DNA from: an uncultured Geobacteraceae bacterium
Lineage (GTDB): Bacteria; Desulfobacterota; Desulfuromonadia; Geobacterales; Pseudopelobacteraceae
Direction of reading: 5' to 3'
DNA length: 37,634 bases
Assembly (NCBI GenBank): GCA_903852495.1
Contig: CAINRC010000058.1
Coordinates: 1 to 37,634 of the forward strand
Both the position numbers and the translations under genes were made by a program. Position 1 is the stretch's first letter, and every line of letters begins with the position of its first letter. Below are positions 1 through 9,698 of the stretch, one piece after another. The notes under the pieces are model-generated. The model did no database searches. It was not told the origin of the DNA and saw only the letters and a list, made by a program, of their open reading frames with translations.

Positions 1-84
1 ATCGGCCCCAAAGTTCATCAGTCTCAGCGTATGTGAACATCTTGGCATCATGCCAAAATAATCAAGGAATCTAAGTCCATACAT
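1..84 (-). CDS. Possible N-terminal fragment of an unidentified ORF running off the left edge
   Basis: An ATG at 84-82 on the minus strand opens 28 codons with no stop before the window edge. The peptide begins MYGLRFLDYFGMMPRC. There is no good Shine-Dalgarno sequence in front of it; the nearest purine-rich stretch is more than 20 bases away. I do not recognise the peptide. It would lie downstream of the small membrane protein gene on the same strand. It may be the start of the next gene or only an open stretch. Confidence 0.25.
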   Translation of the reverse strand, partial: MYGLRFLDYFGMMPRCSHTLRLMNFGAD

Positions 85-129
85 TTTTACAATCAACAGG
101 AAGTCACCAGGGGGGAGGGTGCTGCAGTA

Positions 130-360
130 CTACAACCCGCGGTTTCTGAACAGACGCATCATAAGAACTCCCATAATCGAGAGGCAGAGCCCTACGCAAA
201 GTAACAGGTAGCCGATGGCGCGCCCTTCACCCCAGCCCCACAGATCCCTGTTTTTCATCATAAAAATAAGCGCCAGGCCCCCGAAGCTGCCAATCCCGCC
301 GATTATGTATGCTGTGAAAGCGACAATAGCCAAAGCGATTCCCTGTTTTTTGTAAGCCAT
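130..360 (-). CDS. Small two-helix membrane protein of unknown function
   Basis: This encodes 76 residues. A short basic start (MAYKKQ) is followed by a hydrophobic helix at about residues 7-33. A charged loop rich in Gly and Trp follows (KNRDLWGWGEGR), then a second helix at about 48-69 and a basic C-terminus (RLFRNRGL). A GGAAAGAGGT stretch stands a few bases before the ATG, so translation looks real. It sits 17 bases after trpC on the same strand and is probably the last cistron of the trpDC transcript. I do not recognise a family. Its length and layout fit a small inner-membrane protein with both ends in the cytoplasm. Nothing in the sequence links it to tryptophan synthesis. Confidence 0.7.
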   Translation of the reverse strand: MAYKKQGIALAIVAFTAYIIGGIGSFGGLALIFMMKNRDLWGWGEGRAIGYLLLCVGLCLSIMGVLMMRLFRNRGL

Positions 361-377
361 TCAGTACCTCTTTCCGT

Positions 378-1181
378 TCAGTCGTTCAGCAGTTCCTGAA
401 GCTTTGCTCCGATATCGTTTTCCCGTATCATCGCCTCACCGATCAGAAAAGCCCCAGCACCGGAGTTCTGCAGACGGATAATGTCACTGCGGCAGTTGAT
501 ACCGCTCTCAGCCACCAGCAGGCGACCGGGCGGCATCATGCGTGCCAGACGGCCGGTTGTCTCCATGTCGGTGATAAAGGTCCGCAAATTGCGGTTGTTT
601 ACGCCAATCAGGGTGCAGTCTGTGGCCAACGCCTTATCCATTTCAGCTTCATCATGAACCTCCAGTAGTACGTCCAGATGTATTTCTTTCGCCGCCGCAT
701 GGAACTCTTGCAACTGATTCTGATCAAGTATGGCCGCAATGAGCAGGATTGCATCAGCGCCGGCTGCCCTGGCTTCATAAATCTGAAACGGATCGCAGAT
801 GAAATCTTTGCGCAGCAGCGGCAATGACACCGTTTCACGAATCAGTCCAAGGTAGCGCAGGTGACCCTGAAAAAATTTTTCATCGGTCAGTACGGAAAGA
901 CAGGTGGCACCGTTGTTCTGATATATTTCTGCTATTTCAAGCGGGTCAAAGTCCTCCCTGATGGTGCCTTTACTCGGAGATCCTTTTTTTACTTCAGCAA
1001 TGATAGGGGTCCAGTCTGAGGCGATGGCCTCGCGGAGGTGACGCTCAAAGCCACGGGGCACATCCTCCAGGTCATTAATACGCGCCTTCAGTTCACTGAT
1101 TGATGCGGCGGCTCTGGCCGCAGCTACTTCTATCTGCTTATGAGCGACAATTTTTCTTAAAATATCCGGGGTGTTATTCAT
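378..1181 (-). CDS. trpC: Indole-3-glycerol-phosphate synthase
   Basis: TrpC closes the indole ring by converting 1-(2-carboxyphenylamino)-1-deoxyribulose 5-phosphate to indole-3-glycerol phosphate, in the cytoplasm. The 267 residues match the usual single-domain length. The (beta/alpha)8 barrel shows the family blocks in order: IIAEVKKGSPSKG with the catalytic Lys near residue 65, LSVLTDEKFFQG, LPLLRKDFI, LLEVHDEAEM, IGVNNRNL and LVAESGI near the end. The gene follows trpD by 29 bases on the same strand, so the two are almost certainly cotranscribed. It is not fused to trpF, and no trpF is seen in the window. The ATG start gives the normal N-terminal helix (DILRKIVAHKQIEV). Confidence 0.95.
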   Translation of the reverse strand: MNNTPDILRKIVAHKQIEVAAARAAASISELKARINDLEDVPRGFERHLREAIASDWTPIIAEVKKGSPSKGTIREDFDPLEIAEIYQNNGATCLSVLTDEKFFQGHLRYLGLIRETVSLPLLRKDFICDPFQIYEARAAGADAILLIAAILDQNQLQEFHAAAKEIHLDVLLEVHDEAEMDKALATDCTLIGVNNRNLRTFITDMETTGRLARMMPPGRLLVAESGINCRSDIIRLQNSGAGAFLIGEAMIRENDIGAKLQELLND

Positions 1182-1210
1182 ATATCTGCTTCCCTGTGAA
1201 AATTTGATGA

Positions 1211-2266
1211 TTATCGCTGGTTAGTCAGTGCCGCAAGTTTTTCCACCTGCTGCAGGGCACGGCCGGAGTCTATGGCTTCAGCAGCAGTTACCATTCCTTC
1301 TGCCGGTGAACCCGCCTTGCCAGCGGCCACAAGAGCATAGGCGGCATTCAGGAGCACGATGTCCCGTCGCGGCCCCAGCTCTCCTGCCAGGACTGCTTTG
1401 ACAATCAGGGCATTATCTGCGGCATTGCCCCCTTTAAGTTCGGCCATTGTACAGCGGGTTAAGCCATGCTGCTCCGGAGTAATACTGCCCATCGTCACAC
1501 CGGCAGGGGTAACTTCGGCAACTACAGTTTCTCCGGTCAGTGTCATCTCGTCCATACCGTCCAGACCATGGACCACAAAACCGTGCCGGCAGCCGAGCTT
1601 ATGTAATACTCCGGCCAGCTTTTCCACCAGATCGGCACGATACACGCCCATAACCTGGCAGTCAGCACCGGCCGGGTTGGTCAGCGGGCCCAGGATATTG
1701 AAAATGGTGCGGATGCCGATTTCACGACGCGGCCCGATAGCATATTTCATTGCTCCGTGCAGGGCAGGGGCAAAGAGAAAGCCGATACCGATCTGGTCTA
1801 TGCAAAATTCAACTGTTTCAGGTGTCACATCCAGGTTGATACCAAGACTTTCCAGCACATCGGCACTGCCGCAGGCTGAGGAGACGGAACGGTTGCCATG
1901 TTTGGCTACTTTTACGCCACAGGCTGATACCACAAAGGCAACGGTGGTGGATACGTTAAAGGTATTGGTGCCGTCACCTCCCGTACCGACAACGTCCAGG
2001 ATGGTTTCCCGGTCGATATTGATATCGTCCCGGTCAATATCCAACACCCCTTTGCCGACCCGAACCGGGGTGGCACGCTCACGCATGACCCGCGCCGCGC
2101 CGGTGATCTCCTCAACGGTCTCCCCCTTCATACGCAGCGCCGTAATAAAGGCGCCGATCTGGGCCGGAGTGCACTCACCGGACATAATCTGGTTCATGAC
2201 CTCAATCATTTCACCTTCGGTCAGGTTTTCGTGTTCGACAATTTTGGCAATAGCTTTTTTAATCAT
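1211..2266 (-). CDS. trpD: Anthranilate phosphoribosyltransferase
   Basis: TrpD transfers phosphoribose from PRPP to anthranilate, the second step of tryptophan synthesis. The 351 residues are typical. The glycine-rich PRPP loop [16 protein letters not shown] is near residue 90, followed by [18 protein letters not shown] and later [14 protein letters not shown], all diagnostic for this family. A strong GGAGGT (2272-2277 on the complement) lies five bases before the ATG. The unusual point is upstream. An intrinsic terminator for the preceding regulator gene lies only about 20 bases before this start, and neither trpE nor trpG is adjacent. Expression must come from read-through or from a promoter inside the upstream gene. 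The partner gene trpC follows. Confidence 0.95.
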   Translation of the reverse strand: MIKKAIAKIVEHENLTEGEMIEVMNQIMSGECTPAQIGAFITALRMKGETVEEITGAARVMRERATPVRVGKGVLDIDRDDINIDRETILDVVGTGGDGTNTFNVSTTVAFVVSACGVKVAKHGNRSVSSACGSADVLESLGINLDVTPETVEFCIDQIGIGFLFAPALHGAMKYAIGPRREIGIRTIFNILGPLTNPAGADCQVMGVYRADLVEKLAGVLHKLGCRHGFVVHGLDGMDEMTLTGETVVAEVTPAGVTMGSITPEQHGLTRCTMAELKGGNAADNALIVKAVLAGELGPRRDIVLLNAAYALVAAGKAGSPAEGMVTAAEAIDSGRALQQVEKLAALTNQR

Positions 2267-2283
2267 CTGTGTACCTCCATACG

Positions 2284-2309
2284 AAAAAAGGGGATGTCGC
2301 CATCCCCTC
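2284..2309 (-). terminator. Intrinsic terminator between the response regulator and trpD
   Basis: On the minus strand a 7-bp stem (GGGGATG / CATCCCC, 2290-2307) with a 4-base loop runs directly into a T tract (2284-2289). The U tract ends about 17 bases before the trpD start, so it could act as an attenuator-like barrier for trpDC. Confidence 0.8.
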
Positions 2310-2333
2310 GCTGGTGTTGAACATTCCTGAAAA

Positions 2334-3239
2334 CTAGACCCCTTCTTTGATCTTGCGAATGGCTTCGCGGATCATCTGCTCTGCCAGATCCGGAACAACC
2401 TCCCAGACAATCCGCTCGATTACTTCCTTCGATATTCCCGAAAGCGCCGCCTTCAATTGTTCCTCAGTAAGAGTGACGGACGGAGGAGGTGTATCAGGGT
2501 AGGTTATCTCTGCCTCGGTTGGCGAAGATTCGGGTGCAGTCACTTCTTCATCGTCTTCAAAAACGATCTCACCGAAAGATAGCTCCTGGACAGGATCGAC
2601 CTGTGTTCGGGGAACTTCCGGAATAACTTCGTCAGCTACATCAAAGGGATTTTCAGCGTTTTCTTCCGTAATAATGGCAAAGTCTTCAGGCTCCAGAACA
2701 TCAACAGTCTCCAGTGGATCTACCTCTGACGGGGTAAAGGCACCCCATATGTCTGCCGGTGCGGATTGCTGCTGGCTTTGAGGCAGTTCATCAAAAACAG
2801 GAGAGGGGGTAATCTGCTCAGAGATAACTTCCGGAAATACACCACACGGTGCTGACTGGCGACGGGATTCTCCAAGTATCAGCAGTTCTTTAACCTTGTT
2901 GATGATTTGCTGCGATTCAAACGGTTTGGTAATAACCCCGTCAGCACCGCATCTGATCGCTTTTTCCTCGTCAAACGGTTCGAAAGAGCCGGTTAGAATT
3001 AAAATCGGCTTGGCAGCGAGAGTTGCCGTCGAACGTACCGCCTCTGCAACCTCATATCCCGTCAATCCAGGCATCAAAGCATCAATAAGCAGTATATCCG
3101 GGTCGATTTCGTGTGCTTTAGCTACGGCATCAGTACCATTATCAACAATGGTCAGAGAATAATCATCTCCTCCAAAAATAATACCGATGACTTTCTGGAT
3201 GGTTATACTATCGTCAGCGACCAGCATTTTTATGCTCAT
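2334..3239 (-). CDS. CheY-like response regulator with acidic linker and conserved C-terminal helix
   Basis: The receiver domain occupies residues 1-120. It has the acidic pair D9/D10, the phosphoacceptor D53 (LLIDALMPG), the switch Thr in ILTGSFEP and the Lys of VITKPF. A long acidic, Pro/Glu-rich linker (about 125-250) follows. The protein ends in an amphipathic block ([22 protein letters not shown], given here only to locate it at the extreme C-terminus). I recall similar WEVVPDLAE tails in deltaproteobacterial regulators, but I cannot verify this here. There is no DNA-binding or enzymatic domain, so the output is probably through protein contact. I chose the ATG at 3239, giving 301 residues, because GGGAGAG precedes it and the receiver begins right there. 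An in-frame start at 3296 would add 19 unrelated residues. A terminator follows. No partner kinase is nearby. Confidence 0.85.
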   Translation of the reverse strand: MSIKMLVADDSITIQKVIGIIFGGDDYSLTIVDNGTDAVAKAHEIDPDILLIDALMPGLTGYEVAEAVRSTATLAAKPILILTGSFEPFDEEKAIRCGADGVITKPFESQQIINKVKELLILGESRRQSAPCGVFPEVISEQITPSPVFDELPQSQQQSAPADIWGAFTPSEVDPLETVDVLEPEDFAIITEENAENPFDVADEVIPEVPRTQVDPVQELSFGEIVFEDDEEVTAPESSPTEAEITYPDTPPPSVTLTEEQLKAALSGISKEVIERIVWEVVPDLAEQMIREAIRKIKEGV

Positions 3240-3327
3240 CGGTCTCTCCCATGTACCTATATACGCAAAACTAACACTATGGGTGACAACTAGCACAGGC
3301 GCTATAACGTGTCAAGGCATTAGCGTT

Positions 3328-4500
3328 TCAAGGGATTTTCACTTCGCCGGCAAGTTCGGCAGCAATTCTCGGGGTTGAAAAAACTGAAACGGCCAGTGTG
3401 GAAATATCACTCCGGAGTTGGTTAAACTGTCGGACATTTGCGTAGTCGAGGCGTACCGTCAGTAAAATTACGAACAGATCCTGTTCCGGGTCAATCCAGA
3501 TGGATGAGCCGCTGTACCCGGTATGTCCAAAAGACATATCTGAAAAATAACTGCCGCGCGGCGAGGAAAACGGTGAATGAATATCCCACCCCAGACCCCG
3601 GATGATTTTGCCATGACTGGAGAAATAGGGTGATGTCATCTGCGCAACGACACGCTCTGTGAATACTTCTCCACCGCTGCTCTTGCCACGATTAAGAATC
3701 ATGGTTGCAAACCTGGTTAAATCACTGGCGGTGCTGAACAGCCCGGCATGTCCCGATACGCCGCCAAGCCGCCGCGCATTCATATCCTGCACTACTCCGG
3801 CTCTGAGAACTTTGTTCAGTCCGGTTGTAGGTGCGATTGCCGACTGGTCGGATTGCGGCAGAAAACCGGTTTCAGCCATGCCGGCCGGTGCAAAAATGTG
3901 CTCTGCACAGAATTTATCCAGAGGCGTCCGGGAGACCCGTTTTACCAACTCACCCAGCAGGATGAAATTGATGTCGGCGTAGCGGAAGCGGCTGCCAAGA
4001 AGGGCACCATTGTTCTGCACAATTGCTTTTTCAATCAGACTCTTCAAAGGATCGTCACTTGCCAACTCAACGTCATCCAGTCCGGATGTGTGCGTCAGCA
4101 GGTTGAGAATGGTGATTTCATCTCTATCGGTATCTTCGAATTCCGGAAACCAGCGGGAAATCGGATCTAGCAGGTTGATCTTTCCCTGTTCCAGCAGTTT
4201 CATAATGGCTGGTGCTGTGGCGATAACTTTGGTAAGTGATGCGGTATCAAACAATGTCCGCTCGGATAACAGCGGGGAACCGGCCTCAGGGTACAGGGAC
4301 CCTAGCGAAGTGGCGTAGAGTTGGCCTGCCTGATTACCTATGGCAACAACACCGCCTGAAATAAGTCCGCGCCGGACGGCATTTTCCAGCATGACATCTA
4401 TGGATACAGCCCGACCGACATCCATCAGGTCATCAGCGAAACTTGGGGCGGCCTGAAGCAGTATGAGTACGGCAATAATACTGGCAATAATAATTTTCAC
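3328..4500 (-). CDS. Secreted serine hydrolase, beta-lactamase / penicillin-binding-protein-like (class C fold)
   Basis: The 390-residue protein starts with a signal peptide (hydrophobic core about 3-18, likely cleavage after SFA). The active-site S88-L-T-K91 lies in FDTASLTK. The second element is Y174-A-D, in place of the commoner YxN, within RYADINF. A late HTG motif appears in FGHTGYSGSS. These are hallmarks of the broad beta-lactamase/esterase/D-peptidase family (Pfam Beta-lactamase, the EstB/PBP4* group). Members cleave D-amino peptides, esters or muropeptides, and true beta-lactam hydrolysis cannot be claimed from sequence. It is probably periplasmic. It stands alone between the argJ terminator and the response regulator, so its promoter should lie in 4501-4527 or depend on read-through. 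Confidence 0.85.
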   Translation of the reverse strand: MKIIIASIIAVLILLQAAPSFADDLMDVGRAVSIDVMLENAVRRGLISGGVVAIGNQAGQLYATSLGSLYPEAGSPLLSERTLFDTASLTKVIATAPAIMKLLEQGKINLLDPISRWFPEFEDTDRDEITILNLLTHTSGLDDVELASDDPLKSLIEKAIVQNNGALLGSRFRYADINFILLGELVKRVSRTPLDKFCAEHIFAPAGMAETGFLPQSDQSAIAPTTGLNKVLRAGVVQDMNARRLGGVSGHAGLFSTASDLTRFATMILNRGKSSGGEVFTERVVAQMTSPYFSSHGKIIRGLGWDIHSPFSSPRGSYFSDMSFGHTGYSGSSIWIDPEQDLFVILLTVRLDYANVRQFNQLRSDISTLAVSVFSTPRIAAELAGEVKIP

Positions 4501-4527
4501 GTTTTGCTCATGTAATCTATTGGTAAG

Positions 4528-4553
4528 AAAAAAAGCCCCCGCTTACGGAGGCT
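4528..4553 (-). terminator. Intrinsic terminator after argJ
   Basis: On the minus strand AGCCTCCG (4553-4546) pairs with CGGGGGCT (4541-4534) around a TAAG loop, with one G-T pair. A run of seven T follows (4534-4528). It lies 27 bases beyond the argJ stop and closes the secA-argJ transcript. Confidence 0.85.
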
Positions 4554-4579
4554 CAAGAGGTGAAATATTCCTGATGACT

Positions 4580-5764
4580 TCAGGAGCGGTAGTCTGCGTT
4601 AATACTGACGTATTCGTGTGTTAGATCAGAAGTGTACACCGTGGCTGTAGAGTTGCCGATACCCAGATCAACCGTTACGGTAAATTCTTTTTGTTTGAGA
4701 ACAGCGGTACCGCGCTCTTCTGCATCGTCGCCGGCACATATTCCGTTCCTTGCCATACAGACTTCGTCAAAATGCAGTGACAGCAGCGATTGGTCTACTT
4801 CAGCGCCGGAATATCCTACCGCAGCGAAGATACGTCCCCAGTTGGCGTCCTGACCAAAAAAAGCTGTTTTAACCAGACTGGAGTTGGCAATCGCCAGTGC
4901 GGCCCGTTTTGCATCAGCATCGTTTTTGGCACCGCTGACCCGTATTTCAACGAATTTGGTTGCACCTTCGCCGTCTTTGACAATCTGTTTGGCCAGGGAA
5001 AGCAACACGTCATTCAGGGCAGATTCAAAACTGTTTCCTTCCGGCGATCCCCCGGTAATACGCGGATTTCCGGCCATACCGTTAGCCATAAGCAGACAGG
5101 TGTCATTGGTTGACGTATCTCCATCCACGGTAATGGCGTTGAATGAGCGGTCTACCGCCTGCCGGAACGAACTGTCAAGAAAGCCCGGTTCTACGGCGGC
5201 ATCGGTGATAATAAAAGAAAGCATGGTGGCCATGTTGGGCATGATCATGCCGGCGCCTTTGGCAATTCCCGCGACCGTGTAGCGTATTCCGCCGACCTGC
5301 TCGGTCTTGGCCGCCAGCTTCGGGAAAGTGTCGGTGGTCATGATCGCCAGGGCCACGTCTTCCAGCGTGCCGGAGGAAAGGCCGGTAATTACCGCCGGAA
5401 AAGCAGCACGAACTCGATCCATCGGCATCTGCACACCGATTACTCCGGTGGAACAGACCTGGACTGCTGTATCACTGATACCGAGACCTTTGGCGACCAG
5501 ATGCACGGTCTCCCGGGCCGCTGCCATTCCAGGTTCTCCGGTACAGGCGTTGGCGTTACCGCTGTTGACGACCAGAACCTGGGCAGAGCCGCTCGTAATA
5601 TGCTTCTGTGACACAAGTACCGGTGCTGCTTTAACTGTACTGGTGGTAAACACGGCGACCGCTGTTGCGGGCACTTCGGAAAAAATCAACGCCAGGTCTT
5701 TACGTCCCGCTTTCTTAATAGCCGCTTCAACGGTTGAAAACCGAAAGCCCTTAATAGTATTCAT
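4580..5764 (-). CDS. argJ: Bifunctional ornithine acetyltransferase / N-acetylglutamate synthase
   Basis: ArgJ moves the acetyl group from N-acetylornithine to glutamate, recycling acetyl in arginine synthesis. Some members also use acetyl-CoA. The precursor cleaves itself into two chains before the Thr of the MATML motif; here KGAGMIMPNMATML places this at T180. Other family blocks are VVNSGNANACTG, TTDTFPK, TVDGDTSTND and, near the C-terminus, HEYVSINADYRS. I chose the ATG at 5764, giving 394 residues (the family norm), because a GAGGGGGG ribosome site precedes it and MNTIKGFRF matches known starts. The frame stays open back to 5968, but that part overlaps the secA 3' end and encodes an unrelated basic peptide. 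The gene follows secA by 25 bases. Confidence 0.93.
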   Translation of the reverse strand: MNTIKGFRFSTVEAAIKKAGRKDLALIFSEVPATAVAVFTTSTVKAAPVLVSQKHITSGSAQVLVVNSGNANACTGEPGMAAARETVHLVAKGLGISDTAVQVCSTGVIGVQMPMDRVRAAFPAVITGLSSGTLEDVALAIMTTDTFPKLAAKTEQVGGIRYTVAGIAKGAGMIMPNMATMLSFIITDAAVEPGFLDSSFRQAVDRSFNAITVDGDTSTNDTCLLMANGMAGNPRITGGSPEGNSFESALNDVLLSLAKQIVKDGEGATKFVEIRVSGAKNDADAKRAALAIANSSLVKTAFFGQDANWGRIFAAVGYSGAEVDQSLLSLHFDEVCMARNGICAGDDAEERGTAVLKQKEFTVTVDLGIGNSTATVYTSDLTHEYVSINADYRS

Positions 5765-5789
5765 CGGGATGCCCCCCCCTCTATACCAA

Positions 5790-8483
5790 TTACTTACCGC
5801 AGCATTTTTTATATTTTTTACCGCTGCCGCACGGGCACGCGTCGTTCCGTCCTGCCACTTTCTGACTCTTGGCCGGTTCATGGGATCGCTCCTCACCACC
5901 GCCCAGATTGAATACCAGCTTCTTGCTGCGCTGTTCTTCTTCGATCTCTTCGATCTCTTCGCCATCATGATTTATCTGTACCCAGTACACACGTTCCACA
6001 ACCTCTTCACGGATGCGAACCATCAATTCCATAAAAAGATTGTAGGCTTCCTTTTTATATTCCTGCTTAGGATCTTTCTGGCCATAACCGCGCAGACCGA
6101 TGCCTTCTTTCAGGTGATCAATATTCAGAAGGTGATCTTTCCAGTGGGTATCTATGGCCTGCAGCATCATAACTTTGATGAGGTGATCCATAAGTTCGTC
6201 ACCCATCTCGGTAACCCGTCCCGTGAAAATAGCGTGTGCCTGTTCACGGAGCGTGTCGTGAAAATTCACGGGGGTCAGACGGCTTACCATCTCTTTGGGC
6301 AGATCAAGCTGGAGGTTGAAGTATTTATAGACGCAGTCGCTTATCCCCTCCCAGTCCCATTCATATGGCGAAACCTTGTCAATGGCGTAGGCGGCGGTAA
6401 CCTCTTCAACCGTTTCATCAAGCATCTCCATGAAGCTTTCACGAATATCCTGACCACCAAGAATTTCGCGGCGTTGGCTGTAAATAACTTCACGCTGCTT
6501 GTTCATGACGTCGTCGTACTCGATCAAGTGCTTGCGGATATCAAAGTTGTGAGCCTCAACTTTTTTCTGGGCATTTTCGATCGACCGGGAGATCATGCCG
6601 TGAGTAATCGCTTCACCCTCCTCAATCTTGAGCAGATCCATGATTTTGGAAACGCGTTCAGAGCCGAAAATCCTCAGCAGATCATCTTCCAGAGACAGGT
6701 AGAACTTTGAAGAACCGGGGTCACCCTGACGTCCGGAACGTCCACGCAGCTGATTGTCGATGCGGCGTGATTCATGCCGTTCCGTACCGAGAATGTGAAG
6801 GCCGCCCAGTTTGATCACTTCCTCATGTTCGGCAAGGCATTCAGCCTTAAATTTTGCGAGCAGAGCTACGTATTCTTCGTCAGTTGCTTCCGGGTTGGCA
6901 CGCCGCCACTGTTTGGCCAGGGCATCCGGGTTACCTCCCAGTACGATGTCAGTTCCGCGACCCGCCATGTTGGTAGCGATGGTTATCGCACCTTTGCGGC
7001 CGGCCTGAGATACGATCTCCGCTTCGCGCTCATGCTGTTTGGCATTCAACACGTTGTGGGGGACGCCCTGACGTTTCAGCAGTTCCGCCAGCACTTCGGA
7101 TTTCTCGATGGAGATCGTCCCCACAAGACAGGGTTGTCCGGCAGCGTAATGCTCTTTGATATCCTCGATAACCGCCTTGAATTTCTCCATTTCGGTTTTA
7201 TAAATGACATCCGGAAAATCCGGGCGCACCAGCGGTCGGTTGGTCGGAATAACACTGACATCCAGCTTATAGATCTTGTGAAACTCTTCCGCTTCCGTAT
7301 CGGCGGTTCCGGTCATCCCGGACAGCTTGGCATACATGCGGAAGAAGTTCTGAAAAGTAATCGTTGCCAGGGTCTGATTTTCATTTTCAATCTTGACCCC
7401 TTCCTTGGCTTCAATCGCCTGGTGTAGGCCGTCTGACCAGCGTCTACCCGGCATTAAACGTCCGGTGAACTCATCAACAATCAGTACTTCGCCGTCTTTC
7501 ACCACATAATCCACATCAAGTTTGTACATGGCGTGGGCACGCAGCGCCTGGTTGACATGGTGGAGGATCTCGATGTTGCGGGGGTCGTACAGGTTGTCGA
7601 TCTTTAACAGTTTCTCAACTTTCAGGACCCCTTTTTCGGTCAGGGCGGCACTTTTGGCCTTTTCGTCAATGGTAAAATCACCGGTATACTGTTTGCGCTT
7701 ACCGGAAAGCGTGTTTGCTTCAACTTCGAGCACTTCGCCCTTTTCCAGCTTTGGAATTATCGCGTTGATAATGTAATACTTATCAGTGGAATCTTCCGTC
7801 GGGCCTGAAATAATGAGTGGTGTACGGGCTTCATCAATCAGAATGGAGTCGACCTCGTCCACGACGGCAAAGTTGAAGCCGCGCTGAACATAGTCACTCA
7901 GGTCAAATTTCATGTTGTCCCGCAGGTAATCAAAGCCGAATTCGTTGTTGGTTCCATAGGTGATATCAGCAGCATAGTTGATCCGACGCTGGTCGTCTTC
8001 TATGCCATGAACAATGATACCAACCGACAAACCGAGAAAGCTGTACAGCCGTCCCATCCATTCGGAGTCACGTTTTGCCAGATAATCGTTAACCGTGACA
8101 ACGTGAACACCTTTCCCGGATATAGCATTAAGGTAGGCGGGGAGGGTGGCGACAAGGGTTTTACCTTCTCCTGTTTTCATTTCGGCAATTTTGCCGGAGT
8201 GCAGCACCATTCCGCCAATCAGCTGGACATCAAAGTGACGCATGCCAAGTACCCGCTTGCCCGCTTCACGACAGACGGCAAACGCTTCAGGGAGCAGTGC
8301 TTCAAGAGATTCGCCCCGTGCGTAACGCTCTTTGAATTCCCCGGTTTTACCGGTCAGCTGCTCATCTGTCAGAGTTGAGACCGATGCTTCAAGGGCATTT
8401 ATCTTCGCGACAATCGGCCACATTTTTTTGAGTTCGCGCTCATTCTTGCTGCCGATAAACTTCTTTATAAGGGAACTGAACAT
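5790..8483 (-). CDS. secA: Preprotein translocase ATPase subunit SecA
   Basis: SecA is the motor that drives unfolded preproteins through SecYEG at the inner membrane. The 897 residues are of normal length. Seen in order: Walker [17 protein letters not shown] near residue 103, the [19 protein letters not shown] block near 210, the preprotein cross-linking segment, [33 protein letters not shown] and [18 protein letters not shown] (helicase motif VI), then the helical scaffold domain. The C-terminus carries the zinc-binding tail with [13 protein letters not shown], which contacts SecB or ribosomes. GGGAGA precedes the ATG. A perfect TATAAT on the minus strand (8511-8506) lies 22 bases upstream, but I see no good -35 partner. 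Confidence 0.97.
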   Translation of the reverse strand: MFSSLIKKFIGSKNERELKKMWPIVAKINALEASVSTLTDEQLTGKTGEFKERYARGESLEALLPEAFAVCREAGKRVLGMRHFDVQLIGGMVLHSGKIAEMKTGEGKTLVATLPAYLNAISGKGVHVVTVNDYLAKRDSEWMGRLYSFLGLSVGIIVHGIEDDQRRINYAADITYGTNNEFGFDYLRDNMKFDLSDYVQRGFNFAVVDEVDSILIDEARTPLIISGPTEDSTDKYYIINAIIPKLEKGEVLEVEANTLSGKRKQYTGDFTIDEKAKSAALTEKGVLKVEKLLKIDNLYDPRNIEILHHVNQALRAHAMYKLDVDYVVKDGEVLIVDEFTGRLMPGRRWSDGLHQAIEAKEGVKIENENQTLATITFQNFFRMYAKLSGMTGTADTEAEEFHKIYKLDVSVIPTNRPLVRPDFPDVIYKTEMEKFKAVIEDIKEHYAAGQPCLVGTISIEKSEVLAELLKRQGVPHNVLNAKQHEREAEIVSQAGRKGAITIATNMAGRGTDIVLGGNPDALAKQWRRANPEATDEEYVALLAKFKAECLAEHEEVIKLGGLHILGTERHESRRIDNQLRGRSGRQGDPGSSKFYLSLEDDLLRIFGSERVSKIMDLLKIEEGEAITHGMISRSIENAQKKVEAHNFDIRKHLIEYDDVMNKQREVIYSQRREILGGQDIRESFMEMLDETVEEVTAAYAIDKVSPYEWDWEGISDCVYKYFNLQLDLPKEMVSRLTPVNFHDTLREQAHAIFTGRVTEMGDELMDHLIKVMMLQAIDTHWKDHLLNIDHLKEGIGLRGYGQKDPKQEYKKEAYNLFMELMVRIREEVVERVYWVQINHDGEEIEEIEEEQRSKKLVFNLGGGEERSHEPAKSQKVAGRNDACPCGSGKKYKKCCGK

Positions 8484-8600
8484 GTAGGTTATCTCCCAAG
8501 GATTAATTATATATTAAGCAAACTGTTACATAGCATACGTCTTCAAAATTTGCCATAAGCCTGTGGCTGGTTTCAAATGGCCGGACCTGACAAAAACAGT

Positions 8601-9695
8601 TTACACATTGAACCGGAAATGCATGACATCGCCGTCTTTGACGACATACTCTTTTCCCTCAAGTCTCATCAGCCCTTTTTCCTTGGCACCAGCTTCACCC
8701 TGGCAGGCAATATAATCATTGAAGCCGATTACTTCAGCACGAATAAACCCTTTTTCAAAATCGGTGTGAATAACGCCTGCCGCCTGCGGAGCTTTGGTAT
8801 TGTTGACGATTGTCCAGGCGCGGACTTCTTTGACACCGGCGGTAAAATAGGTGATCAGGCCAAGCAGGGCATACCCGTTGCGAATGAGGCGATCCAGGCC
8901 CGCTTCCTCTAAACCCATATCGTCGAGAAAAGCCTGTTTCTCCGAACCGTCAAGCTCAGCGATCTCTGCTTCCAGCTTACCGCAGATAACTACGACGCCT
9001 GCACCTTCGGCAGCGGCAATTTCATGGACCTTGGCTACATTCGGGTGTTTTCCTTCCAGATCGTCTTCAGCCACGTTTGCCACGTAAAGCACCGGCTTGT
9101 CCGTCAAAAGATGCAGATCGCGCATCCAGAGTTTTTCATCTTCATTCTGGGCAACACCCTGCAGTTTTTTCACCTGCTCAAGCAAAGCCTGGACCCGCAG
9201 GTAGAATTCAACCTCGTCCTTCGCTTTTTTGTCGCCGCTGCGTGACATTTTCTCGGCGCGTTGCAGTTTCTTTTCAATCGTGTCCAGGTCCGCAAGAGCA
9301 AGCTCGGTATTGATGACTTCGATATCATCAGCCGGAGATACCCGCCCATTGACATGTACGATATTATCGTCATCAAAACAGCGAACAACGTGAACTATTG
9401 CGTCAACGCTGCGGATGTGCCCCAGAAACTGGTTACCCAGGCCTTCACCCTGACTGGCCCCTTTGACCAGGCCGGCAATATCAACAAACTCGATAGTCGT
9501 CGGCTGGATTTTCTGGGGATTGACAATTGCTGACAACTGATCCATTCGAGGGTCCGGTACCTGAACAATGCCGATATTCGGCTCAATTGTGCAGAACGGG
9601 TAATTTGCCGACTCGGCACCGGCTGAGGTTAAGGCATTAAAGATGGTAGATTTTCCAACATTCGGCAACCCGACAATTCCGCAGTTAAAACCCAT
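8601..9695 (-). CDS. ychF: Redox-regulated ribosome-binding ATPase YchF (OLA1 family)
   Basis: The 364 residues start with the P-loop GLPNVGKST at 9-17, then YPFCTIEPN (switch I) and [20 protein letters not shown] (G3/switch II with its glycine-rich stretch). The fourth box is NVAE instead of NKxD, which is the family signature explaining ATP rather than GTP preference. The C-terminal TGS-like region ends in the conserved [17 protein letters not shown]. YchF binds the 70S ribosome and responds to oxidative stress in the species studied. The ATG lies three bases after the pth stop and its GGAAGGA ribosome site overlaps the end of pth, so translation is probably coupled. The pth-ychF pairing is common in bacteria. 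Confidence 0.96.
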   Translation of the reverse strand: MGFNCGIVGLPNVGKSTIFNALTSAGAESANYPFCTIEPNIGIVQVPDPRMDQLSAIVNPQKIQPTTIEFVDIAGLVKGASQGEGLGNQFLGHIRSVDAIVHVVRCFDDDNIVHVNGRVSPADDIEVINTELALADLDTIEKKLQRAEKMSRSGDKKAKDEVEFYLRVQALLEQVKKLQGVAQNEDEKLWMRDLHLLTDKPVLYVANVAEDDLEGKHPNVAKVHEIAAAEGAGVVVICGKLEAEIAELDGSEKQAFLDDMGLEEAGLDRLIRNGYALLGLITYFTAGVKEVRAWTIVNNTKAPQAAGVIHTDFEKGFIRAEVIGFNDYIACQGEAGAKEKGLMRLEGKEYVVKDGDVMHFRFNV

Positions 9696-9698
9696 AAA

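Noticed and set aside
42..56. The palindrome TTGGCA-TCA-TGCCAA as a terminator
   Set aside because: The stem is only 6 bp and no T run follows on the minus strand. It may be chance, or part of the partial ORF at the edge.
1359..2330. A 323-codon plus-strand open frame opposite trpD
   Set aside because: It is fully antisense to trpD, with Ser/Pro/Arg-rich low-complexity translation and no ribosome site.
5771..5778. A run of eight C/G in front of argJ as a phase-variation tract
   Set aside because: It forms the ribosome-binding region rather than coding sequence. Slippage would only shift spacing slightly, and there is no further evidence.
5765..5968. In-frame N-terminal extension of argJ
   Set aside because: It overlaps the secA 3' end, encodes an unrelated Arg/Lys-rich peptide, and a strong ribosome site stands before the ATG at 5764.
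5307..6710. A 467-codon plus-strand open frame across argJ and secA
   Set aside because: It runs antisense to two well-identified genes, crosses their boundary, and its translation has no recognisable domain. Long antisense frames are expected opposite codon-biased genes.
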